Shown here in pieces: positions 10,900 to 22,923 of a stretch of 64,000 bases of DNA. How positions within the stretch are numbered: the stretch's first letter is position 1; each line of letters opens with the position of its first letter. The stretch lies in the NCBI GenBank assembly GCA_027924585.1, contig BSBM01000068.1, positions 9,627,001 through 9,691,000 of the forward strand, written 5' to 3'. Both the position numbers and the translations under genes were made by a program. The stretch is from Larix kaempferi (taxonomy: Eukaryota > Streptophyta > Pinopsida > Pinales > Pinaceae). Under the pieces are notes generated by a model. It made no database searches. It saw nothing but the letters and a program-made list of their open reading frames with translations, and was not told the origin of the DNA.

Positions 10900-11577
10900 G
10901 AAAAGTGGCTCCCTCTCGCTAAATGGTGGTACAATACCTCTTACCACACTACCTCTAAAATTACCCCATATGAAGCAGTCTATGGTCAGGCACCTCCAAC
11001 TCTTATTCCATACACCCCCACCAGTTCACCAGTTCAGGAAGTTGACACGGTCCTTCAAAACCGCGATCAGATTCTTCGCATTTTGCGGGACAATCTTCAC
11101 ATGGCAAGAAATCGCATGAAGCAACAAGCTGATTAGCACCATTCTGAGTGCACTTTTCAAGTCGGTGATATGGTTTTTCGTCGTCTCCATCCGTACAAAC
11201 AATCCTCCTTGAAACTCAAAGGGCGTCATAAGCTCCCTCCAAAGTTCTATGGGCCATATCTGATTCTTCAGAAGATTGGGTCCGTTGCTTATAAATTGGA
11301 ACTTCCTCCTTCTTCCTGCATTCATCCAGTCTTTCATGTCTCTTGTCTGAAGAAAGTTCTTGGTACCAACATCAGTGGACAAATGATTTTACCCGAACTG
11401 GATAATGAAGGATCCATCCTTTTGGAGCCAGAGGCCATCCTCAATCAGCGCACGCATCAACTTCGCTCTCGCTCTATCACAGAGGTCTTAATTCAGTGTC
11501 ATGGCATGCAACCAGAGGATGCTACATGGGAACCACTCCTTCAGATTCAACAAAAATTTCCACATCTAAAGCTTTGA
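10900..11577 (+). pseudogene. Integrase C-terminus and chromodomain of element B
   Basis: Same frame as the integrase core, interrupted by TAG at 11134 (normally Gln) within the ARNRMKQQAD stretch. From 11170 the GPY/F module is clear (KFYGPYLILQKIG, then HPVFHVSCLKK). A chromodomain-like tail follows with LIQCHGMQPEDATWEPL, in which the usual Trp of the IQWHG motif is Cys. It ends FPHLKL before TGA at 11575-11577. This tail identifies a chromovirus. Confidence 0.9.
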
Positions 11578-11593
11578 GGACAAAGATTTTTTT

Positions 11594-11606
11594 AAGGGGG
11601 AAAGGA
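11594..11606 (+). other. Polypurine tract of element B
   Basis: The run aagggggaaagga lies directly before the 3' LTR start at 11607. Confidence 0.85.
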
Positions 11607-11981
11607 TGTTAGGAACCCATGTCTTTACTTTATTAGTATGTTGTTATTGGACGCATATGCTTTGTAAGTCGTCCCATAGTATTTGTTGATCAATAGTTTG
11701 TGTTATTGTTGTTGGTGCATATGCTTTGTAAGTCGCCCGTAGTATTGTTGATCCATAGTTTGTAGCGGCCCATGGTTTTGACCCATAGTATTGGCGCCTA
11801 GACTTATTATATAAGTGTGTGTTGAGACCTATGAAGGCACCGTGAAGTTATTTGTATTGAGCTTGCTCATAGGAGGTTGCCCCCTCGAAGTGGCCTGTGA
11901 TCAATATAAAAGTGATTCTGAGTTCTTTCATTTCTGCTATTTCGCATATTCGTATTAATTAATTGTTGCAGGTGCATCACA
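11607..11981 (+). repeat. 3' LTR of element B
   Basis: It has the same 375-bp length as the 5' LTR, TGTTAGG to ATCACA. Twelve base differences were counted by eye and no gaps. It is followed by the TSD copy gcctt at 11982-11986. Confidence 0.95.
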
Positions 11982-11986
11982 GCCTT

Positions 11987-12736
11987 CCATATGGAATCCT
12001 TAAGGTCCTTTAGTCTAGCATACTAGATTTTGTCTCTATAAGATTCAGGAAGACCACTTAGGAACCTTTGAATATTTTCCTTCTCATCTTTGATGAAGTC
12101 CACATACTTCAAAAGTTCCAGAAACTTATTCTCATAGGAATCCATAGTCATGCTCCCTAATTTGAGCTCAAAGAACTCTTCCATCTTTTTGTCATAGTAA
12201 TGCTCATAGAGGTATTCCTTTTGGAAGTACTTTTTAAATTTCTTCCAAGAGATTATGTCTTCGTCGATGTATTTTAGCTTAACTACTTGAACCCACCAGA
12301 TAGATGCCTTACCTTGCAGATGGTATATGGCTACTCTTGCTTCCATATTAGGTGTATACTGATGCAACTGGAAAAACTTCCTTATTACTAACAACCATTC
12401 TTCATCATATTCTTTGTGCTTTACTTCTCCATCAAAATTTTGGGGCTTAATTCTTCTCAACTCTCCTACTAGTTCATCTCGGGTAGACCTCCTCTTCTTA
12501 TATCTCACTGGAGATCTTTCAGGACTACTCTATGTACTGCTTGATGCATACCCCTTCCTCCTCTCTGAGTGATGAGGTCTCCTTGAAGATGATCTAGATC
12601 TCACATAAACTCTTCTATGACTCTTTTCAGCAGATATTTCGATGGTCTTCAATGATTTTAGATCATTCATAATATGCTCTTGGATATGAATTATCCTTTC
12701 GTTATCCTCCCTACACTTTCTCACTGAATCCTCCAA
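11987..12736 (-). pseudogene. N-terminal Gag of element A
   Basis: Minus-strand reading from 12736 gives an Arg/Ser-rich N-terminus with a basic patch (YVRSRSSSRRPHHSERRKG). After an in-frame stop at about 12530 the retrotransposon Gag domain follows: IKPQNFDGEVK, EWLLVIRKFFQLHQY, GKASIWWVQV, KFKKYFQKEYLYEHYYDKK and RFLSGLPESYRDKI. A TAG follows at the place of a Gln (stop-YARLKDLKDSIWKA). The reading then meets the 3' end of element B and resumes at 5895. Gag would form the particle shell. Confidence 0.85.
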
Positions 12737-13250
12737 AATTAATGGTTCACTGCTCCTCTTATACCTATTTTACCTTCTTCCCTCAACAAATTCCTCTTTA
12801 GGACTATATGGTCTCTTCCCTTCCTAAAAATCCATCTCCAAACCCCGACTTCCTACTACTAAACTTGTACTTGTTGAATCTCTAGCCTTCACAGGTTTGA
12901 GTAAGATCTCATTTTAGTGGCCACAATGCTTGCTCAATCATTCACTAGAAACTGCAATTTGCTCACCAACCATTTGTTAGAAAACTACATATTGGCATAA
13001 GTTCATTATTATTCAAGCTACTTCTTCTTATAAATAACAAGCTAAATTTTCTAGGTTACAATATGCCTAAGGGGAGCTAGAAATCCTTCAGACTAGACAT
13101 CAAGTCCATAGCCATCCCAAGCTAATAGTTTAATTAACTAACTCATATTTGAAACTATATTAACGTGCATGCATCCAAGTTATCCAATGCAAACTCATGT
13201 TTATAGAGTGACTTGTAACTTGCAAAAGGCCAACAACCGCGGTGTTGAAA
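12737..13250 (-). other. Leader region of element A
   Basis: About 510 bp lie between the primer site and gag. No conserved coding stretch, minisatellite or stem was recognised. Confidence 0.6.
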
Positions 13251-13267
13251 CCTTCTCTGTTATACCA
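13251..13267 (-). other. Diverged primer-binding site of element A
   Basis: Minus-strand reading gives TGGTATAACAGAGAAGG two bases after the LTR end. It looks like the initiator-Met site (TGGTATCAGAGC) with small changes. Its position fixes the LTR boundary at 13270. Confidence 0.65.
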
Positions 13268-13269
13268 CT

Positions 13270-16200
13270 TGTAGTGTCCCCGACCCTTAACTAAGTTTAA
13301 GGGTACTAATATTAAGTTAAGTTAAGAAAAAAATATTGAGACTAAATAATATTATTCAACATTTCAAATAATCGAACTACACATTCTAAAGTCAAATTAT
13401 TTGTTAAAGTTGAGATATTCAATTAATTACTTAATTAAGTTAATTGTGACACTTAACTAAGTTAATTACCAATTGTGGTAATCAGATCAAAACATGATTA
13501 AGCAATAAAATTCATCATCCTTAGTGAGAATAAGGTCCTAAAACCCATTCATGCATTATAAGGTGTTGAAACCAAAATTGTTAAATAATTTAATATTGTT
13601 GATATCAGTTTTCCCACAAACGAAGTTAATTTCTGGTGTTGGTATGTGTGTGCTATTGGTGAGGATGAATAGTAATAAAATAACACATAGAGAAACATCT
13701 GTAGGCGATAACCTACAACCACACCACATTCAAGAAAAACAAAAGGCATCGGCTGCAATCACATCCCACAAAATTAGCTCTCTATGATTGTCCCCTACAA
13801 CCATTTTTCACTAATAAATTTACGATTGTATGGCTTCCTCCCTCCAGCCATCAATCAATATTACTTTCATATTACATAATTCAAATTCAGATTTGCAAAT
13901 AGGATTAGATACATGCACATAGCATTTCCAATCTAACAACCGGTGTGCTCATCGTGGCACCGACAAAACTATTGGACCAAAACAGACATATCTTGGTTAT
14001 TCAAAAAGCTTTTTCGACGAAATGAAAGGCGATCCTTACTGGAAATGTTGATCTGGATGCAATGGAACAGGTATTATGACTCATAAATTAACATAAATAG
14101 GCTAACGAGAACCTATGGTTGCGCCCCTCTCAATACCATCGAGCCAAAATTACAATTTTTGATTAAGAGAAAGAATAATAGAAAGAAGGTAAGGAGAGTA
14201 GAAACATATTATATAAAATTCATCCTTCCTGCATATAGATCTTGGAATACAATACATGAACATGCAGGAAATCAATTTAGCCACCATTTCACATATACCA
14301 ATTAAAATAATGTAATAAAAATGAAACATAAGAGATATACTTATCTCAAAATAAGGGCAACTAGCTACAATAGGACAACTTTCCTCTTAGCCATAGACAC
14401 AGTCAAGCATTCATCTCTTGAACAGGTCACCCCCGAGCTGAGACCATGTATCCATGGGTAGAGGCACACTTATTCTATCAACTCTCGGAACTACCTCTTC
14501 CGAAAACCACAATGCTTACCACTACTACTTTCTTATCTGTCTCCACCGACTATGGGATGTGACTCCTCTCACCAACCCATTTCCTGGCTTCCTATGTGAG
14601 AACCTGGACTAGTAGAGTGATATAATGGAATTAAAGGAAACAACTAGACTAGCTCTAAGTCTCAACACACTCTCAATACTAACAACATTCCCAACATGGT
14701 GAGATAACACAAGACAAGTGATATGAAGCTCAATATTAGCTTCAACAAGGAGAGAGTATATGTATAAATAGATTAAGGAGGGAAATTCAAACCCAAGGTG
14801 TCCAACTAGAATGGGTTTTGAGTGTGGTTTGGATTCATCATGGAGACGTAACTCAAATTAGTAGAGTAGTGGCCTAGTTAGGAGATTCCCTTTCCCATAT
14901 TAGCACTATATGGAGGAGTTACCAAAAACCAAGGAGTGGAGCCATGAAGAGCACATGGAGGTGCACTAATGCATAAGTGTACTGTCCCTTGTTAGGAGTT
15001 TTATCAAAATGGCAATTTTTCACTTTTTTCCCTAGTTAGACCTTTGACTAGTTTTGATCTCTGGGTCCCAAATTTGCCCCAAATGATCCCAAATCTTCTG
15101 AGAAGGTATATGAATGATATTAGAACATAAATATGTGTTTCAGGGATTCCTTTGGACCTTTAAAATACTTCTGCAAATCCTCTTTCAATTCTGGTCAATG
15201 TAGGTAACTTTACTAGTGATTTCCCTTTGACTAGTATTGGTCTCTAGGTCTCAAATTGACTCCAAATCCCTTCAAATATTCAAGGAAGGTGTATGAATGA
15301 TATTAGTACTTGAATATGATGTTTAGGGATTAAATATGGACACCAAAATACCTCTGCAAACTCTCTTAAGATTCTGTACCAAGTATGCAATTTTACTAGT
15401 AATTTGGGGTTCAAATCCCCCCGAGGTAAGTACTGAAAATGGCTTCCCAAATGCCTCTAAACCCACTCAAATTTATGAAAATAGGTATGTAATGTGTTAA
15501 GTATTTTATTAATGTCTCATATGAACCATTAATGTTTTATTACAACTTTTCTCACCCTCTCCCATTCAACTGCAAAAATCCCCAATTCGACCCTTGGGGA
15601 AATGGCACTATTTCACCTCCCAATACAACTAAATTGAGTAAAAATGCTTCAAATGCTCACGTGAAGTACATGAAACTTGTAGAATACATCAATGGCAGTA
15701 TATTTATCACAAATATATCATAGAATCATCCATTCATTCGAAATCATCAGCATTACATGGATTCACAACAAGGTAGTGGGGAAATGACACTGTTCTTTCA
15801 TTAAAATTGAGATTTATACATTTCTACTTGGAATTTAGACCTGAAACTTTCTGGAGATGAATAACAAAGTATTTAATTCATATTACAAAATAAATGGGGC
15901 ATTATAAGCTCCCCCAAAGAGTACAATAGCTCACCAAAAATTCCCTCCCTCAAGGATCAAGAATATGCTATCAAAAACGGAAATGGTTGAAGGAGTGAGC
16001 TGCAATAGAAGAAACCATGAGCTTCCCTGTAGATTACACATGAAAATAAAGACTCCATTAAATCTCCAAATGAAAGGTCTGAATGGCCTTTCCAATTACC
16101 AACTTGGATGGGAATCTTTCACCCTCGAAATTGGCCAAAGCAAGAAACTAGTCATCCACTAGCTCTCCCTCTTCACAAATGCAATTGCAAATTCTACAAA

Positions 16201-17685
16201 TGATCAAAAGTTGGTTTCATTCTTTGTTATTGAAATTTATAAACTTCTAATGTCTTCCATGGGTCGAATTCCTTCCAAGAGACTCATGCCAACTCAAGTT
16301 GGGAAGAGATTCCAAAGAACCCCACTTGTACAACAATTCCTAGTCTCCCACTTCCACCAAATCACATGTGGAAGCATCTTAGCTTCCCTAACACCATTGA
16401 GAACCCTCTTGGAGTCTATTTTTAGCCCTGACATGTGATATATGTCATATGTCATCCTTCAGGTCTGATTTGTGTCATAGGTGTCATAGCATCTTCATCA
16501 TTGTTGTCATAGAGCTAGGGAATCTAGCCCAAGTGTCTCACTAGCTCCAAATTGCCTCTTCCTCTTCCATGGCAGTTACTCTTCCTCTATATTTAGACCT
16601 TGGATGAGTCATGCAATGAATAATACCTTTTGGACTCCCCCAAGTATGTTACCATTCACCTTGAATTCGAATTGGTGAGAGAATGATGCCAAGTGTAGTG
16701 GGGAAATCTAGCCATATGTGGGTCCCACTTCCTCCATGTGTTTTCATGATGAAATGCCACTTTGATTTTCACTTGTATATATTTATTTAGATCCTTTATT
16801 AAATATTTATGCCATTATAATGTTCAAACATCATTTATTATCCCCATTATTCCAAATCCCAAAGCTTCCACCCCAAACCTAGGAAACTAGTAATTTTCCT
16901 CCTTGGCAATTATTTGACCTTTAGCATCAATTTGACAAACTCTAATGAATAGGGACAATGTGATTAGGCCATTGTGACCCAATGCTAAATTTGGGACATG
17001 ACAATAAGGGGGTTAAAAAACATTAAGGAGGGATAATTTTGTGAGAGAGGGAATCCAATAGGGTCATAAATATCATGTAAGCGCAAAATTAGGGATGAAT
17101 GGAGGAGTGGGGCGCACTTATGGAGGTGGAGGCACAAATTAAGGAGGTCGAAGCTAAATTCTAGATTACAACTCCTATAATATATGAAGAGGGATCATAA
17201 GGGACAAAACATATAAATAGGAGGGACTTTCTCCCAAGGAGGGAACACTATGCAATAGGGTCCCACTATAGTATGTATAAGGTGCAATAATAACTCTATA
17301 GTGCATAAAAATCGAAAATGGGTTCCATTGTACAATGTTTGGGTGACCAACACTATTCAAGTCACCAAGGAACAAAATGAACTAGGATGGACAACTACCA
17401 TCCAACAACAAGTTATAGGTATGTCCCCCATTCCCCCTCACTCCGAGATATCCATGGTCTCCCATACTATTTTAGTTTCCTTTTCTCATCCAATTGTTTA
17501 TTTAATTAATAGCAACAATCATTCAAAGATAACAATAATGATAATAACAATAACAACAATGACATTAACATTAATAATAATAATGCCAAAGTCCATAATC
17601 ACATCATCAAACAAATGAGCATAAGTCCATAGTTACATTAAAAAATAGAACATAAGTCCAGGGCTTAATAACCGGGGTATTACAC
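13270..17685 (-). repeat. 5' LTR of element A (about 2385 bp plus a nested solo LTR)
   Basis: In minus-strand reading it runs from TGTAATACCCCGG at 17685 to CACTACA at 13270. Without the 2026-bp insertion and its 5-bp duplication it is about 2385 bp. Positions 14256-17685 align with 671-2077. In a 200-bp sample about 11 bases differ. Portion 13270-14255 has no partner in the window because the left LTR is cut. Confidence 0.85.
14978..17003. mobile_element. 2026-bp solo LTR-like insertion in A's 5' LTR
   Basis: It begins TGTACTGTCCC and ends GACATGACA, with exact 5-bp duplications ataag at 14973-14977 and 17004-17008. The uninterrupted site is seen in the other LTR of A (gcataaggggg near 1390). 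No pol coding, primer site or terminal direct repeats are visible inside, so a solo LTR is the simplest reading. A non-autonomous element with diverged short LTRs is less likely. Two diverged copies of a block of about 190-200 bp lie near its start (about 15040-15420). Orientation is not determined. Confidence 0.75.
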
Positions 17686-20600
17686 TTCATTTCCAAGTAA
17701 TGTAGGAGTACTACCTCCATCTAAATCCAAATGCAACCCAATTTCGTTAGTCTATCGAGCATCAATTGGGACTTCAAGATCCCAGTAGGAAATATGAAAA
17801 AGTCCAATATCTATGCGGCTTTGCGTGCTGTGAAATATCTACTTCTACTCTCACACTGATCCTCCATCGCCACCTATGGAGGAACCTCATTCACTTCTCC
17901 ATCCTTCACATATAACACCAAATCCTCTACCCACTATTCACACCATTGGGAAAACGCCTCATCGCATTTCCCATCCTCAATACTTTGCTCATCTTTCCCA
18001 AGCGAACCCAACTCTTGGGAAGCTTTGCTTAGACTGTTGTCACTTGGTACTTACAGAGTATCATAGAGAGTGCTCTCCTCCATGACCTTTTCTACCACTA
18101 TTGGTGCAAGCACTTCATTGTATCCAATGTGTTGCAGATGGTATCTCAAAATGCACAGTTTTTCAATATTTTTCACAACCAAATCTACCTGAATCTCCAA
18201 CATAGCCAACTTGCTTTCCAAGTGATCAACACTCTTTGCCACATCTATGTTTTATCTACCCATTCCTTCATTTTTTCATGTGATTCCACAAGGACTATCT
18301 ATGGGTGTGTCAGCTATCTGAAGCAACCTCATAGAAGACATCCGAGGAATGGACCCTAACTTTCTTCTCATCTTCATCGATAAAATACAAGTCTTGGTCT
18401 TAGTAAAGACCACCAAGATGCTCATGAAAGGAACATGTACTTCCATTTTCAATCTTAGAATTCCTTCCCCAAGACCACTGAATGCTCATCTAATGGATCC
18501 ACCGCCAATTCTAATCTATTGTACTAGTTCCTAGCCTTCATCGATGCTAAACGAGCCATCCAAGCTATTGGATTCACTACCAATTTCACCACTTTGAACA
18601 TGGACTCATTTCCCACAGACTTACTATGAAGTGTCCTCATTGTTATCATGATAAAAAACTATGAGTGGCATCGATGTCCATAAATGCCTTAACTCTCAAT
18701 CCACTCATCGTCACATTCAAAAAGAAAAGACCCTATTGATATCCATCCAAAAAACCATCATCTTTACCTTCCATCAAATTTCCCGGACTTGCCTTCAAGG
18801 ATCTAACTGCTCCCAACACTTCTATTGAAGGTTGTTGCACTTGGGATTCTCCCATAGATACTAGCATCATGTTTGTTGGTCTCCCTTGGATATTCCAATC
18901 AAGCTTCGAACTCTACCTTCATCGGACAAGTCCTTGCAAAGTGGTTTCCGTCACAAAGTAAATAACCTGTATTCTTGATTGGATTCATGGATGGTCTTGG
19001 CTATGTATTCATCTTCCTTTAGGAATTGTTCACCATACTAAGTGACCCCAATTTGGGAATATCCCAAGTCTCCACTTGGTCTGCCAACACCTGCAACTAT
19101 TGCACTCGATCTTTGCTTCATAAGATTAATTGTTCAACCTTTCCTTCATGTGCTTGGAACATCTGTCGCATCTTGCAGTCATACTTTTCCAAGATTTTTT
19201 TCATGGATTTCATCGCAGCTTGCCATGACACTACTCATGGTGTACTTCATGTTGTAGCTCCTTCCAAGTTTGATTATGCATCAACCGAAGTATCAACAAG
19301 TCTGCTGAAGCCACCAACAATTCATCAAGTCATCCAGTGTGAACTCCCTTGACTGCTTGTTGAATTCTACTAAGTGAAGGGCACACCTCCTGCCTGAGGA
19401 ATTGTGTGTTTCAGACGTGCTCTCTGCCAGTGCACTTTATGCCAAAGTGTCCTGGGAACCAAGCGTACTATATATCGGAGCATGCCTCTCCTAATACTTT
19501 TCATGTCATGTCATTGAATTGCTTCTGGCATCCTTCTTTGCAACCTATGTTAGTCAAATTGAACTTCACTCTGTGCTAGCAAATATTTATTGTGTGTTGG
19601 GTGCACCTCTATCGAGAACTCCTGCTAAACATTCCAATAGTTGGGCAACTCCACACCCTTCTTTTGAATTTCATGAATCTATTTGGGTGCACTTCAACCC
19701 GACCACTTCTTGTGCCAAGAACCCACCTTCCTAGGCGTTTCTATGACACACGGGAAAACTTCGTGGGCATCCTATGCCATTCTAGGTGCAATGCTACCCT
19801 TTGTAAGCTCCCTCCAACCTATATACATGTTCTTAAATCTCTGATCCAATTTTGTGCAAACCCTTTTCAGCACATCGTGGTGAAAATCCCGTCTACTTAT
19901 TTATCTAATACCACCACTTTGGTAGAAGAGTGCTGAAGAGCCCAATATTTTTGTAATATCGTATACCACCTGTCACAGGTCTACTAGTGTGACCCAAAAC
20001 CAAAGCTCTATTCCATCCAAAAGGTCGTGCAACACTGCCTGAGAATCCTTGTTGGTGGTGAGACCAACTCGATTTGTAAGACCGAAAAACTACACCTCAC
20101 TTAACACTTACACTTATTCTTGTTCAATGTTATACTTAGCCATTTTATGTGTTAACACTTATCTCAGTTTACACTTAGCCAATATACGCCAAAGAAAGAC
20201 AAGATCAAGATATGGTGGCACCCAAACTAGGCATGATGAAATATTTATTATACAAGAGTACAAGTTACATTCAAGACAGATGTGCCCACAGGCTGCCTCC
20301 TCGTGAGCATACCAAACAAAAATGTCTTAGGAAACCCACAAATATTAACCCCACTTCAAGATTCATCTATTTTGTCACGACAGTCTCCCCTTGAATCACC
20401 CACATAACCACCTCTTACTACTCATGTGCACACTTGCCGAATTCTAAGATCGTTCATCTATCCTTGCCATGCACTGTCTTGGACAATTCATTCCTTCTGA
20501 CTACATGATATCGATTGTGCCTCATACTCAACCCGAATGGTCTCCTTGAACTCCGAATTGGTTCTACCTTGAATGATACCTCAAGGCCTCATACATATAG

Positions 20601-20869
20601 ATATCCAAGTGCGCCCAATCCATGCTAAGTGTGTTTGTCTCCTAGAGACGACATCCACACTTAAATGCTTTCTTGTTGATGGGGATTTTCCCTTTTGTCG
20701 ACGCATCTACTTTGTTGGCACTCGTCCTCCCTAATCCTTGGGTTGTATTCCTTCGTGGGTTTGGATGCAAGCCCCCATATCTACCTATGGATGGTATTAC
20801 CAATGCGCTTTCCCACCTTCACTTGCTTGTCAATGCCCGCGTACCCACACTTTTCTTAGGCATGCTCCC
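17686..20869. other. Unassigned decayed block left of element C
   Basis: These 3.2 kb hold no intact gene. Short open stretches occur on both strands. Examples are a minus-strand coiled-coil-like stretch at 18051-18242 (VDHLESKLAMLEIQVDLVVKN) and a plus-strand run near 17745-17850 (WDFKIPVGNMKKSNIYAALR). I do not recognise a family. The block continues at 25970, so it is one sequence split by element C. It looks like an old retroelement part, but no RT, integrase or LTR could be found. Confidence 0.35.
20865..20869 (+). repeat. Left target-site duplication of element C (ctccc)
   Basis: The same 5 bp occurs at 25970-25974, directly after the right LTR of element C. Confidence 0.9.
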
Positions 20870-21376
20870 TGTTAGAAAAACAGGATCGTGGATCATTAAC
20901 AATGAACAAGATGTGAATATAAATCACATAAAACACATTACAAGAGAGACACCAATATAACGTGGCTCACCCAAGATGGGCTACGTTCACACAGAAATTG
21001 CCAATACTTATTATTATACAATCCAACAAATGAAGGGATACAACCTCCAGCACATCCGCTGCAACTTCCTCTTCACTCTCTCTCAGTCTCTCTTACACAA
21101 TCACAAATATCTTTACAATGCTAAAATAGATTACACATTTGTATTACAATGTAATCCTTTTAAAGGGGAATTGCCATGGGAAAATACCAGGGGATACCCA
21201 AAACCAGGGGCCTGTAATCTGTTGGCCATCAAAACAACCCAAAATATTCTTTTGGGGGCGATGCCTCCCATTGGGGTGAGTGTACATTCCACCTACATAT
21301 CATATAAAAATGGGGTACAAACACGGCTAAAACAACATCATCTCTGAATCAAGAATATCGTGCTCCACAACCAACA
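20870..21376 (-). repeat. 3' LTR of element C (507 bp)
   Basis: In plus-strand reading it runs from TGTTAGAAAAACAGG to CAACCAACA. It aligns with 25422-25969 with many substitutions and lacks the GC-rich stretch found there. Confidence 0.9.
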
Positions 21377-21394
21377 ATCTCCCACTTGGAGACT
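21377..21394 (-). other. Polypurine tract of element C
   Basis: Minus-strand reading gives a purine-rich tract containing CAAGTGGGAGAT next to the LTR start TGTTGG, a common copia arrangement. Confidence 0.8.
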
Positions 21395-21516
21395 GATCAC
21401 GACAAATCCACCGCTGCTACACTTGTTGGACTATGATATGAACCTTCGAACTAGAAAAATTATCATATTCTCCTTCACTCTAGAAGGCCAACTGAAACCA
21501 AGAAAGAACTTGGTTT

Positions 21517-22107
21517 CTATCTGGTTACTACCTTTGTCAACATGTTTGCAGGATTCTGGCTAGTATGTATCTTTTCTAGCTTCAACAACTCATCTTCCAT
21601 AACAGAGCGTATGAAATGGTACTTGAGATGTATATGTTTAATATTAGAATGGAAGGTTGAGTTCTTTTCAAGATGAATGGAACTCTGTCTGTCATTATAC
21701 AACCTTCTATCCTCCTACTTCTTACCCAATTCCTCCATGAACCTCTGCAACCAAATTATATCTTTACTAGCCTCTGTAACAACAACATACTCTGCTTCCG
21801 TTGTTAAAAATGCAACAACATTTTGCAGCTTTGAAATCCAACTTATTGTTGTTCCACCTACAATAAAGACATACCCTATGGTGCTCCTCCCGATGTCTTT
21901 ATAACCTTCCATATTTGCATCAACATATCCCTGTAGAACAGTGCCTGAACCTCCAAAACATAATGCATGAGTGGTAGTACCTATCAAATACTTGAGAAAC
22001 CATTGTACTTCCCTCCAATGTTCTTTACCTGGATTGTTCATATACCTACTCACAACTCCCATTGCTTGTGCAATATCTGGTCTTTTGCACACCATGGCAT
22101 ACATCAA
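21517..22107 (-). pseudogene. RNase H of element C
   Basis: Two open stretches. 22107-21715 carries CKRPDIAQAMGVVSRYMNNP, HWREVQWFLKYLIGT, GYVDANMEGYKDIGRSTIGY and LTTEAEYVVVTEASKD, all copia RNase H hallmarks. The second, 21702-21517, reads to the C-terminus (HIHLKYHFIRSVMEDELLKL). In the usual YxDSDWAGD-like block the second acidic position reads DANMEG, so residues near the active site have changed. A frameshift or stop separates the parts. Confidence 0.85.
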
Positions 22108-22923
22108 GCTTCCAATTGCTTATGAATAGGGAACACTGGACATGTAATCAATCACTTCCTATGTCTTGGGACACATCTCCTTAATTAGTTTGAAATGGCT
22201 GGCCAAAGGTGTACTAACTGGTTTTTCATTCTGCATTCTAAACCTCTCCAACACCTTTTGTATGTACTCACCCTAAGAAAATGTCAATTTGCGATTTTTT
22301 ATATCTCTTGTTATTCTCATACCAAGTATTTGCTTTGCAGCACCTAAATCCTTCATCGCAAATGAATTAACTAACATTCTTTTGAGAACATTTATATCAT
22401 GCATGTTAGACCCTGCAACAAGCATGCCATCCACATACAATAACAAGATAATATATCTTCCATTATCTAGCTTCTTTAAATAAACACAGCGGTCAAAATG
22501 ACATCTACTATAACCTTGTTATATCATAAACTTGTCAAATTTCAAATACCATTGCCTTGGAGCTTGCTTCAGGCCATACAAGCTCTTCTTCAACCTGCAT
22601 ACCAAATTCTCCTTCCCTTTGACCTCATACCCCTGTGGTTGCTGCATATAAATCTCTTCCTCCAAATCCCCATGGAGAAAGGTTGTTTTAACATCTAATT
22701 GTTCAAGATGCAAATCTTCTACCGCCACTAGACTTAAAATAGTTCCAATTGAAGTCATTTTAACAACAGGAGAAAATATTTCATCAAAATTTATACCTTT
22801 CTTCCATGCCAACCCCTTTATAACAATTCTAACCTTGTACTGCTTCTTTCTTCCATCTTCTTCCTTCAACCTGTAAACCCATCTATTATACAATGCTCTT
22901 TTACCGGTAGGAAGCTGAACCAA
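22108..22923 (-). pseudogene. Reverse transcriptase of element C, YVDD changed to YVDG
   Basis: The open part 22923-22519 reads ALYNRWVYRLKEEDG, VIKGLAWKKGINFDEIFSPV, LEQLDVKTTFLHGDLEEEIY and CRLKKSLYGLKQAPRQWY, unmistakable copia RT. Further on, near 22400-22450, the catalytic box reads LYVDGMLVAGSN where YVDD is expected, so one metal-binding Asp is lost. The region continues through stops to RNase H. Confidence 0.88.

Larger units (their letters stand above)
5896..11981 (+). mobile_element. Element B: chromovirus nested in element A gag
   Basis: This complete element has 375-bp LTRs at both ends, TSD gcctt, an initiator-Met primer site, a long leader, gag-protease-RT-RNase H-integrase-chromodomain in order, and a polypurine tract. 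I count 12 substitutions and no gaps between the LTRs, about 3.2%. Catalytic motifs are intact, but five in-frame stops (8978, 9506, 9988, 10897, 11134) and one deletion with frameshift between 9508 and 9574 make it defective. The same family recurs as element F at 32086-36520. Confidence 0.95.
671..17685 (-). mobile_element. Element A: Ty3/gypsy chromovirus (IFG7-like), interrupted
   Basis: A full-length but decayed LTR retrotransposon read right to left: 5' LTR 13270-17685, primer site 13251-13267, gag 12736-11987 continuing at 5895-5635, then protease, RT, RNase H, integrase and chromodomain down to 2150, polypurine tract 2079-2092, and 3' LTR ending at 2077. Domain order PR-RT-RH-IN with a chromodomain defines the chromovirus branch. 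The protein style resembles conifer IFG7-type elements, from memory and not by search. It contains nested element B and a solo LTR. The outer TSD cannot be checked because the left LTR is cut by another insertion. LTR differences are about 5% over a 200-bp sample. Confidence 0.85.

Noticed and set aside
20049-20394. Plus-strand ORFs in the unassigned block as a real gene
   Set aside because: Short, overlapping each other in different frames, no start context or family motif.
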